Shown piece by piece: positions 11,499 through 20,161 of a DNA stretch of 64,000 nt. The notes under the pieces were generated by a model that saw nothing but the letters and a program-made list of their open reading frames with translations, was not told where the DNA came from and ran no database searches. Made by a program: the position numbers and the translations under genes. The DNA is from Actinophytocola sp. (GTDB taxonomy: Bacteria > Actinomycetota > Actinomycetes > Mycobacteriales > Pseudonocardiaceae). The DNA is taken from assembly GCA_009377475.1 (NCBI GenBank), contig WHTY01000001.1, forward strand, positions 62,001-126,000. The letters are read 5' to 3'. Position 1 is the first letter of the stretch. Every line of letters begins with the position of its first letter.

Positions 11499-13085
11499 AT
11501 GAGCGATCCGGATGTCGTCGTTGTCGGTGGTGGTCACAACGGGCTCGTCGCGGCCGCGTATCTCGCGCGCGCCGGGCTGTCGGTGCGGGTGTTGGAACGT
11601 CGTTCCGAGGTCGGCGGCGCGGCGGTGTCGTACCGCGCGTTCCCGGGTGTCGACGTCCGGCTGTCGCGGTACTCGTACCTGGTCAGCCTGCTACCGCAAC
11701 GGATCGTCGATGACCTCGGGCTGCGGTTGACGCTGCGCAAGCGACGGTTCGGCTGGTACACACCGGTGCGCCGCGACGGCCGGTCGACGGGTCTCCTTGT
11801 CGACAATGCCGATCCGGCGCGCACGAAGGCGTCGTTCGCGGCCGTCACCGGTTCGGACGCCGATTTCGCGGCGTGGCAAGACTTCTCGGCGCGTATGGAA
11901 CGTCTTGCCGAGCGAGTGTTCCCGACGTTGACCGGGCCATTGCCCAGCCGCGACGAGCTGCGCGCACTGGTCGACGGCCAGACGTGGCGAGAGGTGTTCG
12001 CCGAACCGCTGGGTCACGCGCTGGAGTCGACGTTCGCGAATGATGCCGTTCGCGGCACACTGCTGACCGATGGGCTCATCAGCACGTTCGCGTCGGCGGA
12101 CGATCCGTCGCTGCGGCAGAATCGGTGCTTTCTGTACCACGTAATCGGCAACGGCACGGGTGAGTGGCGGGTGCCGGTCGGTGGGATGGGCGCGGTCACC
12201 GTCGCGCTGCGCGACGCCGCCGAGCGCGCGGGTGCCGATGTGGTGACCGGTGCCGAGGTGACCAGCATCGACCCGGACGGCGAGGTGCGCTATGTGCACG
12301 ACGACGTCGAGCGCACCGTGCGAGCGGAGCATGTGCTGGCGAACATCGCGCCATCGCGGCTGGCCGCGCTGCTCGGTGAGTCGCACGACGAGACGGAGCC
12401 GGAGGGCGCGCAGTTGAAGGTCAACATGGTGCTGCGCCGGTTGCCTCGGCTGGCCGACCCGGACGTGACGCCGGAGGAGGCGTTCAGCGGAACGCTGCAC
12501 GTCAGCGAGGGTTACCAGCAGCTCGCCACCGCCTACGCCGAGGCGTCCGCCGGTCGGGTACCGAGCCTGCCGCCGTGCGAGGTGTACTGCCATTCGCTGA
12601 CCGACCCGTCGATCCTGGGCCCCGCCGAGCGCGCGGCCGGGGTGCACACGCTGACGTTGTTCGGGCTGCACATGCCTGCGCGGCTGTTCCGGTCGAGTGG
12701 CGATGTTGGCGGCGCTGGCAGCAATGCCGCCGCGCGCGATGCGGCGTTGGTTGCCACGCTAGCGTCGCTGAACGAGGTGCTGGCCGAGCCGATCGAGGAC
12801 TGCCTGCTCACCGACGTCGACGGCAGGCCGTGCCTGGAGGCGAAGACGCCGGTGGATCTGGAGCGGGAGTTGGGGTTGCCGGGTGGGCACATCTTCCACG
12901 GCGACCTGGCGTGGCCGTTTGTGCCCGACGGCTCCACCGACGCTCCGGACGACGTCTGGGGCGTCGCTACCGCACACCCGCGCATCCTCCGCTGCGGCGC
13001 GGGCGCGATGCGCGGCGGCGGGGTCAGCGGCATCGGCGGCCACAACGCGGCAATGGCCGTACTCACCGGTCGAACGGCCGACTGA
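11499..13085 (+). CDS. PYROXD2/phytoene-dehydrogenase-like FAD oxidoreductase
   Basis: FAD-dependent oxidoreductase of 528 residues in the carotenoid-desaturase-like superfamily. The N-terminal Rossmann motif is VVVGGGHNGLVAAAYLARAG and the C-terminal FAD-contact region reads GAGAMRGGGVSGIGGHNAA. Such proteins are common in actinobacteria and their substrates are unknown. A role in sterol metabolism is suggested only by position. No KstR box is visible in the 97-base gap upstream, and no strong ribosome binding site precedes the ATG, so it may be leaderless. Confidence 0.8.
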   Translation: MSDPDVVVVGGGHNGLVAAAYLARAGLSVRVLERRSEVGGAAVSYRAFPGVDVRLSRYSYLVSLLPQRIVDDLGLRLTLRKRRFGWYTPVRRDGRSTGLLVDNADPARTKASFAAVTGSDADFAAWQDFSARMERLAERVFPTLTGPLPSRDELRALVDGQTWREVFAEPLGHALESTFANDAVRGTLLTDGLISTFASADDPSLRQNRCFLYHVIGNGTGEWRVPVGGMGAVTVALRDAAERAGADVVTGAEVTSIDPDGEVRYVHDDVERTVRAEHVLANIAPSRLAALLGESHDETEPEGAQLKVNMVLRRLPRLADPDVTPEEAFSGTLHVSEGYQQLATAYAEASAGRVPSLPPCEVYCHSLTDPSILGPAERAAGVHTLTLFGLHMPARLFRSSGDVGGAGSNAAARDAALVATLASLNEVLAEPIEDCLLTDVDGRPCLEAKTPVDLERELGLPGGHIFHGDLAWPFVPDGSTDAPDDVWGVATAHPRILRCGAGAMRGGGVSGIGGHNAAMAVLTGRTAD

Positions 13086-13137
13086 CGCTCGGTACCGACA
13101 TGGTACAGACACGCGCGACTCACCGTCTAGTACGCAC

Positions 13138-13167
13138 TTGACACTTGCGTCTATCCCGGGATAGATA
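13138..13167 (+). promoter_or_regulatory. promoter with embedded palindrome upstream of hicB-like gene
   Basis: TTGACA (13138-13143) and TAGATA (13162-13167) are separated by 18 bp, a good sigma-70-type promoter for this GC-rich genome. Between and into the -10 element lies a perfect 14-bp palindrome, CTATCCCGGGATAG (13151-13164), a plausible autoregulatory operator. Confidence 0.65.
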
Positions 13168-13207
13168 CACTCTTCAAGGAGTGCGAGCCCAAGCTAGGAA
13201 GGCGGTG

Positions 13208-13630
13208 GTGGAAGTGACCACCTACCACGCTCGCGTGGAACGCGGCGACCGATACTGGATGATCTACGTCCCTGAGGTTGACCGGTCGACGCAAGCGCGC
13301 AAACTGTCCGAGGTCGACGAGATGGCGCGTGACCTCGTCGCGGTCATGGAGGATCTCGATCCAGACGCTGTCGATATCGACGTGTGCTATGTACTGCCGT
13401 CCGACGTAGTCATCGAACTCTCCCGCGCCGACGAGCTACGAAAGCAAGCCGCCGACGCGAACTCGGCAGCGGCGCAGTCGTCCCGAACGGCTGTACGGAA
13501 GCTACTCGCCAGGGGTGTATCCCAACGCGAGGCGGCCACGGTGCTCGGCATGTCTTTCCAGCGCGTGCACCAACTGGCGAACCCCGATCGAACCTCTCGT
13601 GCGGCCAAGCCAACGAAAACATCAGCTTGA
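13208..13630 (+). CDS. HicB-like protein with C-terminal helix-turn-helix
   Basis: About 140 residues. The N-terminal half (YHARVERGDRYWMIYVPEV, then a conserved E-rich helix) resembles the partial RNase-H-like fold of HicB antitoxins. The C-terminal part (LLARGVSQREAATVLGMSFQ, RVHQLANP) is a helix-turn-helix. Start candidates are GTG 13208 or 13214 behind AGGAAGG; I chose 13208. No HicA toxin (a short double-stranded-RNA-binding-like protein with a catalytic His) is visible beside it, so it is an orphan antitoxin or a plain regulator. A single repeat-family-A core directly follows its stop codon. Confidence 0.65.
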   Translation: MEVTTYHARVERGDRYWMIYVPEVDRSTQARKLSEVDEMARDLVAVMEDLDPDAVDIDVCYVLPSDVVIELSRADELRKQAADANSAAAQSSRTAVRKLLARGVSQREAATVLGMSFQRVHQLANPDRTSRAAKPTKTSA

Positions 13631-13643
13631 AACTCGCGGGCCG

Positions 13644-14870
13644 TTAGGACAACGTGAGTACCAAACCGGACGTCGGCACGCCGGTGCCGGCCGTAACGAG
13701 AACGGTCTCCGCGCCCGCCACCTGGTTCGCGGCCGTGCCGCGTAGTTGCCGGACGCCTTCCGCGATTCCGTTCATGCCGTGGATGTACGCCTCGCCGAGC
13801 TGGCCGCCGTGCGGATTCAGCGGCAATGAGCCGTCCAGCTCCAGCCTGCCTTCCGCGATGAAGTCCTTCGCCTCACCACGCCCGCAGAAGCCAAGCTCCT
13901 CCAACTGCAACAGCACATACGGCGTGAAGTGGTCATACAGCACCGCCACGTCCACATCGGATGGACTTAGCTCTGCCTGCCGCCACAGGCCCCGCCCGAC
14001 GACGTTCATTTCCGGCAGCGGGGCCAGCTCATCGCGGTAGTAGCTGGTCATCACATACTGATCCGGCCCGCTGCCCTGCGCCGCCGCGCGCACGACGGCG
14101 GGCGGCTGCGGCAGCTCGCGCGCGCGTTCGGCGCTAACGATCACCAGCGCCACCCCGCCGTCGGACTCCTGGCAGCAGTCGAGCAGCCGCAACGGCTCCG
14201 CGATCCACCGCGACGCCTGGTGGTCCGCTAGCGTGATTGGTTTGCCGTGGAACCACGCGTTCGGGTTGGTGGCTGCGTTGGCACGGTCGATGACGGCGAT
14301 CCGGCCGAAGTCCTCGCTGGTCGCGCCGTAGTCGTGCAGATACCGCCGCGCCAGCATCGCCACGGTCGCCGCCGGGGTCGCGATGCCCATCGGATAGGTG
14401 AAGCTGTTGTCGATGCCGGAGGTGTTCACCTGCTGCGCCGCCGCCGAGGACACCTGCCCAAACCGGTGACCCGACCGTTCGTTGAAGGCCCGATAGGCGA
14501 CAACGACGTCGGCAGTGCCGGTCGCCACGGCCATCGCCGCCTGCTGCACCGTAGCTGCCGCGGCACCTCCGCCGTAGCCGATGCGGCTGAAGAACCGCAG
14601 CTCACCGATGCCTAGCTCACGCGCGACGGCGATCTCGGCGTTGTTGTCCATCGTGAACGTGACCAGACCGTCCACATCGGTTGGTTCGAGACCAGCATCC
14701 GCCAACGCGGCACGCACCGCCTCCGACGAAAGCCGCAGCTCGCTGCGTCCGGAGTCCTTGGAGAACTCGGTGGCACCGATGCCCGCGATCGCGGCCTTGC
14801 CGGACAGACCAGCCTCGGACCTGCGAGCAGTCCCAGAGCCCAATGATTCCGACCTGCGAGCAGTCCTCAT
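13644..14870 (-). CDS. ltp2: steroid side-chain retro-aldolase, thiolase fold (Ltp2)
   Basis: Thiolase-superfamily lipid-transfer-like protein, 408 residues. It cleaves the 17-hydroxy-3-carbon steroid CoA formed by ChsH1-ChsH2, releasing propionyl-CoA and androstenedione-type product. Strong family signatures: GIGATEFSKDSGRSELRL, VVVAYRAFNERSG, LRLLDCCQESDG, DHFTPYVLLQLEELGFCGRG and NPHGGQLGEAYIHGMNGI. The ATG at 14870 overlaps the chsH1 TGA. About 22 residues precede the usual family N-terminus, encoded by a direct repeat (14816-14866). It is the last gene of the chsE1-chsE2-chsH2-chsH1-ltp2 unit. Confidence 0.93.
   Translation of the reverse strand: MRTARRSESLGSGTARRSEAGLSGKAAIAGIGATEFSKDSGRSELRLSSEAVRAALADAGLEPTDVDGLVTFTMDNNAEIAVARELGIGELRFFSRIGYGGGAAAATVQQAAMAVATGTADVVVAYRAFNERSGHRFGQVSSAAAQQVNTSGIDNSFTYPMGIATPAATVAMLARRYLHDYGATSEDFGRIAVIDRANAATNPNAWFHGKPITLADHQASRWIAEPLRLLDCCQESDGGVALVIVSAERARELPQPPAVVRAAAQGSGPDQYVMTSYYRDELAPLPEMNVVGRGLWRQAELSPSDVDVAVLYDHFTPYVLLQLEELGFCGRGEAKDFIAEGRLELDGSLPLNPHGGQLGEAYIHGMNGIAEGVRQLRGTAANQVAGAETVLVTAGTGVPTSGLVLTLS
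14816..14866. repeat. direct repeat in the 5' end of ltp2
   Basis: Two near-identical copies of GACCTGCGAGCAGTCC (plus strand) spaced 33 bp apart, so in frame. They encode the repeated residues TARRSE in an N-terminal extension that mycobacterial Ltp2 lacks. Confidence 0.7.
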
Positions 14871-15304
14871 GACGCCTCCTCCGGCAGTGCGATGTGGACC
14901 GTGCCGCGCACGTGGTCACCGAGGTTGCCCGTGCCGACCACCTCGACCACCCACCGCTGCTCGCCGTCCACGGTGACGCGATCGGTCACGGTGCCGGTGA
15001 AGGTCAGCGTGTCGTAGGCGTAGCACGGCACGCCGAGCTTGATGTCGATCGAGCGCACCAACGCCTCTGGACCAGCCCAATCGGTGACGAACCGCTGCAC
15101 AAGGCCGTTGTCGGTGAGGATGTTGAGGAAGATGTCCTCGGATCCGCGCGCGACGGCGGCATCGCGGTCGTGGTGGACATCTTGGAAGTCACGGGTGGCC
15201 AGCGCGGTGCTGATGATGAACGTCGGTGACGCCTTGATCGTCATCGGTGGCAACGTCGCTCCGATTTCGACATCCGATGCGGACAGTGTTTTCGCAACAC
15301 TCAT
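14867..15304 (-). CDS. chsH1: steroid enoyl-CoA hydratase small subunit (ChsH1)
   Basis: MaoC-like hot-dog protein, 145 residues, partner of ChsH2 in the hydratase that hydrates the C17-C20 double bond of the 3-carbon side-chain CoA ester. It contains the stretch FIISTALATRDFQDVHHDRD, which carries the conserved Asp/His pair, and DIFLNILTDNGLVQRFVTDWAGP, nearly identical to mycobacterial Rv3541c. The ATG at 15304 overlaps the chsH2 TGA, and its stop overlaps the ltp2 start. Confidence 0.93.
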   Translation of the reverse strand: MSVAKTLSASDVEIGATLPPMTIKASPTFIISTALATRDFQDVHHDRDAAVARGSEDIFLNILTDNGLVQRFVTDWAGPEALVRSIDIKLGVPCYAYDTLTFTGTVTDRVTVDGEQRWVVEVVGTGNLGDHVRGTVHIALPEEAS

Positions 15305-16341
15305 CGCACTACCTCCCATGCTGGCAAGGTCAGATCCTCATCGACGCGCAGGAACACCGCACGCACCGAAAGTCCAATGGCGACCTCGTCCGGATCGACG
15401 TCGATCAGTTCGCCCAGCACGCGCACACCCTCATCCAATTCGACCAATGCCACGACGAACGGCAGCCGCTTCCCGGGCACCTTCGGGTGGTGGTGGACGA
15501 CGTAGCTGTAGACCGTTCCGGTGCCACGGGCGACGATGTAGTCGGGCTTGGCGTCGAGGTCACCGCCGGGGTCGACCGGCCCTGGCGGGTGCCGCAGCGT
15601 GTCGCCCCAACGCTGAATGCGCAGCTCACCGACCTGCGTGCCCGCCCAAAAGAACGCAGTGTCGCGGGACGTCACCGGCCGCAGCACGCCGTCGGCGTAC
15701 TCCGGCGCTTCGATGATCCGCGCCCCTTCTCGCACCGAAGGACGGCTCGACGTAGGACGGAACTTGAGTACCCGGAAGGTCATCTCGGCGACGGTCTCCT
15801 CACCGACCGTCCACGTTGTACAGGTGGTTACGAACCAACCCTCACCGAGCGCGGTCTGTTTCGGACCGACGACGCTCTCCAGGCGGTTCGACGCGGCAAC
15901 GTGCTCACCCGGACGCAGGTAGCGGTGGTACGTCTGCGATGAGTTGGTCGCCACCACCGAGGTGAAGCCTTCTTCATCGAGCGCGAGCATCATCGCGCCG
16001 AGCGGATCGTCCTCGGCGCGTGTCCCGTGTAGACCGCGCATGGTCCACACCTGCGCCATCGCGGGCGGCGCGACGAGTCCGCCGTGGACGGACGATTCAG
16101 CCGCCGACGCGTCGGTGTAGACCGGGTTGGCATCGCCCATCGCCTCGGTCCAGGTGTTCACCATGGCCTGGTTCACCGGGTCTCTGCCGAGCACCGGCGC
16201 GGAGGGTCCGCGGGCGGCGATGAGCTCGGCGGCCCGCCTGATGCGATCGGCCTGGGCGTCGGCGGCGGGTGCGTTCCCGGCGCTGGCCTGCGCGGTAGCC
16301 GCGTCGCTCCGGCTCGCCGTGTCGGTCGCGTCCGTCGTCAT
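15301..16341 (-). CDS. chsH2: steroid enoyl-CoA hydratase large subunit with DUF35 domain (ChsH2)
   Basis: Two-domain protein of 346 residues. The N-terminal MaoC-like domain covers roughly residues 30-190 (GRDPVNQAMVNTWTEAMGDA, then the VHGGLVAPPAM region). The C-terminal zinc-less DUF35/OB-fold domain includes GELRIQRWGDTLRHPPGP; in mycobacteria this domain docks Ltp2. A short Ala/Thr-rich leader precedes the fold. The ATG at 16341 overlaps the chsE2 stop. The partners ChsH1 and Ltp2 are encoded directly downstream, fitting a hydratase-aldolase complex. Confidence 0.92.
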   Translation of the reverse strand: MTTDATDTASRSDAATAQASAGNAPAADAQADRIRRAAELIAARGPSAPVLGRDPVNQAMVNTWTEAMGDANPVYTDASAAESSVHGGLVAPPAMAQVWTMRGLHGTRAEDDPLGAMMLALDEEGFTSVVATNSSQTYHRYLRPGEHVAASNRLESVVGPKQTALGEGWFVTTCTTWTVGEETVAEMTFRVLKFRPTSSRPSVREGARIIEAPEYADGVLRPVTSRDTAFFWAGTQVGELRIQRWGDTLRHPPGPVDPGGDLDAKPDYIVARGTGTVYSYVVHHHPKVPGKRLPFVVALVELDEGVRVLGELIDVDPDEVAIGLSVRAVFLRVDEDLTLPAWEVVR

Positions 16342-17504
16342 CGTGGCACCCTCGGCAGGTCTAGTCCGGTCATCGCGATCAGCTCCCGTTGGATCTCGTT
16401 CACGCCGCCGCCGAAGGTCAGCACCAGGTTGCGTTTGGCCTGCATGTCCAGCCAGTCGACGAGGGCGGCGGTCGCGGGGTCGGCGAGGTCGCCGTGACGT
16501 GCGACGACGTCCTCCAGCAGCGCGACAAGACGTTGGATGCGCTCGGAGCCGAACACTTTGGTCGCGGAGGCGTCCGCGACGTCGACGGGTTTGTCGGCGT
16601 CGGCGCTGGCGACCTGCCAGTTCAGCAGTTCGTTCACGCGCTGCGTGACGCGGGTCTCGGCGAGCGCGCTCGCGATGTCCGGCTGGTCGAGCAGGTCGTT
16701 CGCGAGCGCCCACGCGCGCACCCGGTCGTACACCGCGCCGATCCGCCCGGCCGGGCCGAGCATGACACGCTCGTGGTTGAGCTGCGACGTGATCAGCTTC
16801 CAGCCCTTGTCCTGCTCCCCGACCAGCATGTCCACCGGCACGCGCACGTCGGTGAAGTACGTCGCGTTGACGTGGTGCGCGCCGTCGCAGGTGATGATCG
16901 GTGTCCAGCTGTAGCCGGGATCGCGGGTGTCCACGATCAGGATCGAGATGCCCTTGTGCTTCGGCGCGGCCGGATTGGTCCGGACAGCGAGCCAGATGTA
17001 GTCCGCGTCGTGACCTCCGGTGGTGAAGATCTTTTGTCCATTCACGACGTAATAGGCGCTGTCGCCGTCTTGATTGAGCACTGCGGTTGTCCGCAGCGAA
17101 GCGAGATCGGTTCCGGCGTCCGGCTCGCTGTAGCCGATCGCGAAATGCACCTCGCCCGCAAGGATCTTCGGTAAGAAGAAGTCCTTTTGCGACTGTGTGC
17201 CATAGACCTGCAACGTCGGGCCAACGGTTTGCAGTGTCACTGACGGCAGTTGGACGTCTGCCCGCGAGGCTTCGTCCACAAAGATGTGCTGTTCGATGGG
17301 GCCGAAACCGTGTCCGCCGTATTCCGTGGGCCAGCCGACGCCGAGCCAGCCGTCCCGGCCCATGCGGCGCACCACCTCGCGGAACACCGGGCCGTGCCGT
17401 TCCGTGCGCATCACGGCGCGTTCCTCGGCGGTCATCAGCCCGGCGAAGTACTCGCGCAGCTCGTCGCGCAGGGCGCGCTGGTCGTCGGTGAGGTCGATGT
17501 GCAC
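16338..17504 (-). CDS. chsE2: steroid acyl-CoA dehydrogenase subunit (ChsE2/FadE29)
   Basis: Acyl-CoA dehydrogenase, 388 residues. It forms a heterotetramer with ChsE1 that dehydrogenates the 3-carbon steroid side-chain CoA thioester. Visible signatures are IGYSEPDAGTDLASLRT, the FAD-contact GQKIFTTGGHDADY and the C-terminal FGGGVNEIQRELIA. Length matches M. tuberculosis FadE29 (387). The GTG at 17504 starts one base after the chsE1 stop, and the chsH2 start overlaps its own stop. Confidence 0.93.
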   Translation of the reverse strand: MHIDLTDDQRALRDELREYFAGLMTAEERAVMRTERHGPVFREVVRRMGRDGWLGVGWPTEYGGHGFGPIEQHIFVDEASRADVQLPSVTLQTVGPTLQVYGTQSQKDFFLPKILAGEVHFAIGYSEPDAGTDLASLRTTAVLNQDGDSAYYVVNGQKIFTTGGHDADYIWLAVRTNPAAPKHKGISILIVDTRDPGYSWTPIITCDGAHHVNATYFTDVRVPVDMLVGEQDKGWKLITSQLNHERVMLGPAGRIGAVYDRVRAWALANDLLDQPDIASALAETRVTQRVNELLNWQVASADADKPVDVADASATKVFGSERIQRLVALLEDVVARHGDLADPATAALVDWLDMQAKRNLVLTFGGGVNEIQRELIAMTGLDLPRVPR

Positions 17505-17505
17505 G

Positions 17506-18693
17506 TCAGCGCTCCTTTCCCGCGAGCGAGTCGAGCCGATGTCCCGCGCCGCCGAGGAAGCGGGCGAGGTCCTTGAGCGTCGCGTAGTAGCGGTGCAGCG
17601 GGTAGGTGACGTCGACGCCGAGCCCGCCGTGCAGGTGGTGGCAGGTGCGCACGGCGGGCAGCGCTTCCGTGGTGAGCCAGTAGGTGGCGACATCGATGTC
17701 CTCGGTCGCAACGCGGCCGGTGGCGAGTCGCCAGACCGCCGACGTCGCGGACAGCTCGACGGTGCGCGCCGCGATGTAGACGTCGGCGACCTGCTGTGCG
17801 ACGGCCTGGAACGTGGCGAGCGGCTTGCCGAACTGGTGACGGGTACGGAGATGCTCCGTTGTTAGCTCCAATGCGCCCGCGAGCGCGCCGCTGCCGAGGG
17901 CGAGCGCCCCCGCGACGGCGTTGTCGCGCAGCGTGGCGGCGGTGACGCCGGTGGTGTCGGTGCCGAGCAGCTCGGCAGGCGCGTCGGACAGCGTCAGGGT
18001 GTGCTCCGCCGCGCCCGTGGATGTCGGGGTGCTGGTGACGGTGACGCCGTCGTCGTGCGGGTCGAGCAAGAAGACGCCCACGCCGTCCGGCGTGGCGGCG
18101 GTGACCAGCATCCGGTGGGCCTGCATGGCGTAGGGGACGGACGTCTTGGTGCCGGTGAGCCGCCACGCACTCCGGGTCACCGGCGCCTCCGAAGTGGATC
18201 TTGAGGCGTTGTGGTCGTCATAGCGACCAGAACGCCTCAAGATCGCGGAGTCGGGCGCGGTCGGGGCGTGGTTGGCCGCGTGCGGCGCGGGCACCGCCGT
18301 CGTCCCCGGCGCCGCCAGCAACGGCGCACCGGGCTCGCTCACCGCCGCCGTCAACAACGTCGTGCCGTCCCCGACGCCCGGCAACAACGCCGCGTGCTGC
18401 TCAGCCGTCCCATGCTGCGCGACCGTCAGCCCACCACACGCCAACGCCGACAGCGCGGGCACCGCCGCCGCGCGCCTGCCCACCTCGGTCAGCAACGCGG
18501 CGAGCTCACCGATGCCGAGGCCGTCGCCGTCCAGCTCGGCGGGCAGGACCAGCGACAACAGCCCCGCCTTGGCCAGCGCGGACCACGCCCGCTCGTCGTA
18601 GCCGTCACCGGCCGTGGGATCGCACTCGGCGCGCAAGACGTCACGCGCGAGCCCGGAGATCGCCCGCGCGACCTCGTCCTGACCGAAGTCCAC
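17506..18693 (-). CDS. chsE1: steroid acyl-CoA dehydrogenase subunit with palindrome insertion (ChsE1/FadE28)
   Basis: Acyl-CoA dehydrogenase-like partner of ChsE2, 395 residues against about 339 in M. tuberculosis FadE28. The normal sequence runs from MDFGQDEVARAISGLARDVL to TAAVSEPGAPLL and resumes at WRLTGTKTSVPYAMQAHRM. Between them lie about 45-50 extra residues, part of which (about 150-166) is encoded by a 48-bp palindrome at 18197-18244 that also occurs between genes at 39916-39963. The C-terminal CHHLHGGLGVDVTYPLHRYY is family-typical. It is the first gene of its operon, 25 bases after a KstR box. Whether the inserted loop is tolerated is unknown. Confidence 0.9.
   Translation of the reverse strand: MDFGQDEVARAISGLARDVLRAECDPTAGDGYDERAWSALAKAGLLSLVLPAELDGDGLGIGELAALLTEVGRRAAAVPALSALACGGLTVAQHGTAEQHAALLPGVGDGTTLLTAAVSEPGAPLLAAPGTTAVPAPHAANHAPTAPDSAILRRSGRYDDHNASRSTSEAPVTRSAWRLTGTKTSVPYAMQAHRMLVTAATPDGVGVFLLDPHDDGVTVTSTPTSTGAAEHTLTLSDAPAELLGTDTTGVTAATLRDNAVAGALALGSGALAGALELTTEHLRTRHQFGKPLATFQAVAQQVADVYIAARTVELSATSAVWRLATGRVATEDIDVATYWLTTEALPAVRTCHHLHGGLGVDVTYPLHRYYATLKDLARFLGGAGHRLDSLAGKER
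18197..18244. repeat. 48-bp palindromic element inside chsE1
   Basis: Arms GATCTTGAGGCGTT and AACGCCTCAAGATC flank an inner stem TGGTCG/CGACCA with a short loop. The intergenic copy at 39916-39963 has the same length and outer arms, but its inner stem is TGGCG/CGCCA. The paired change keeps the hairpin. Confidence 0.9.
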
Positions 18694-18718
18694 CCGCTCT
18701 CCTCACGCCGCCAAAAAC

Positions 18719-18732
18719 TGGAACATGTTCTA
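18719..18732 (-). promoter_or_regulatory. KstR box upstream of chsE1
   Basis: TGGAACATGTTCTA matches the KstR pattern TNNAACNNGTTNNA. It lies 25 bases upstream of the chsE1 start and includes the TAG stop codon of the upstream wax ester synthase gene. Confidence 0.88.
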
Positions 18733-20138
18733 GTCTCTATCAGAACCCCCGTTCGTGGCAAGCTCCGCAGCCGAGACCAGTTCGGTCAACGCGTCCGGAA
18801 GCGCGTCCGCGAGCGGCCAGAGGTCGTCCGCCTGGTTGCGCGCGGCGATCAATCCGACGTCCACCCGCCCGGCGAGCGACAGCACGGTGATGTTCAGCCC
18901 CGCGCCATGGAAGACGGGCCCGAACGGGTACATCCCGGTGATTCGCGCGCCGAGCAGATACAGCGGCATCGGCGGCCCTGGCACGTTGGAGATCACCAGG
19001 TTGTGCACGACCGGGTGTTTCTCCGCCAGTCGCAGCGCCGAGTACGCGCGCACCGCGAGACCGAACGTCGTCGGCGCGGCGAACTGCGCCCAATCCTGCA
19101 GCAGGTCAGCCGGGATCGACTCGTGGTGCTGTTTGGCCTTGCGGTTGTGTTCGCCCAGCGCACGGAGCCGCGCCACCGGATCGGCCAGGTGCGTCGGCAA
19201 CGACGCGAACCACGTGGACACCTTGTTCGAGCCGTGATCCGCGCGCTGACTCCGCTCGCGCACGGACACCGGAACCGTCGCCAGCATCGGCTTGTCCGGC
19301 AGCTCGCCGCGTTCCGCGAGGAACGTCCGCAGCGCCCCGGAACACAGCGCGAGCACGACGTCGTTGACCGTGACTCCGAACGCGTTCTTCACCCGTTTGA
19401 CGTCGTCCAGCGGCAGGTCGACGTGGGCGACGCTGCGGTCGCCGGTGATGGTGCCGTTGAACGACGTCCTCGGTGCGGTGAACGGCAGCCGCATCCCCCG
19501 CCGCGCAGCGACCGCGCGATGAACGACGGCGCGAAGCCCAGTAGCTCGGGCAGCAACCGCGCCAGCTCGACCGGCTTGCGCACGAACCCGGCCAGACCAG
19601 CGCCGACGACGTCGACCACGTTGGGCGGGCCAACGTGGTCCTGCGGCGGGTCCGGCAGCGGGGCGTCCGGCTCCAGGCTGGAAAGGTAGGAAATGAGGTT
19701 CGCGCCGCTCACGCCGTCGATGCCCGCGTGGTGCATTTTCGCGATCACGGCGAGCTGTCCGCCACCCTCGACGACGTGCATCTCCCACAGCGGCCGGTCG
19801 CGCGACATCGGCGTGCCCGCGATCTTGGCGCACAGCGCGTCGAGCTGTTCCCTACCACCCGGCTCGGGCAGCTCGACGCGAAACACGTGGTTGTCGACGT
19901 CGAACTCGTCGTCCGTCACCCAAACGGGGTGGTCCAGGTTGAACGGCGTGCTGTACAGCTTGCGGCGAAACACCGGGATCCGCGCGCACCGGTCGGCGAG
20001 CCGACGCGCGAAGGCGTCAACCGAATGGTCGCCGGGTACGGTGGACGGATCGAGCGTGAGCAGCGCGCACACATGCTGCAGCTGCTGTGGCGTTTCGAGG
20101 TACAGGAAGCTGGCGTCGAGCCCGGTGAGTCGCTGCAT
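18730..20138 (-). pseudogene. wax ester/triacylglycerol synthase (WS/DGAT), frameshifted
   Basis: Acyltransferase that joins acyl-CoA to diacylglycerol or a long-chain alcohol to make storage lipid. The N-terminal frame runs MQRLTGLDASFLYLETPQQL to FAPSFIARSLRG and carries the active-site motif HHAGIDG. The C-terminal frame continues with RGMRLPFTAPRTSFNGTI, NDVVLALCSGALRTFL, NLVISNVPGPPMPLYL and PFGPVFHGAGLNITVLS. The break falls at a run of five C (19495-19499, G on the coding strand). One extra base there restores a protein of about 469 residues, the normal length. This is either a true frameshift or a homopolymer sequencing error. A KstR box lies 24 bases upstream of its ATG. Confidence 0.8.
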
Positions 20139-20161
20139 ACCAGCGAGTATAACCCTAAAAC

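Noticed and set aside
18730..19833. Two separate acyltransferase genes
   Set aside because: The N-terminal HHxxxDG frame and the C-terminal frame are complementary halves of one WS/DGAT protein broken at a homopolymer.
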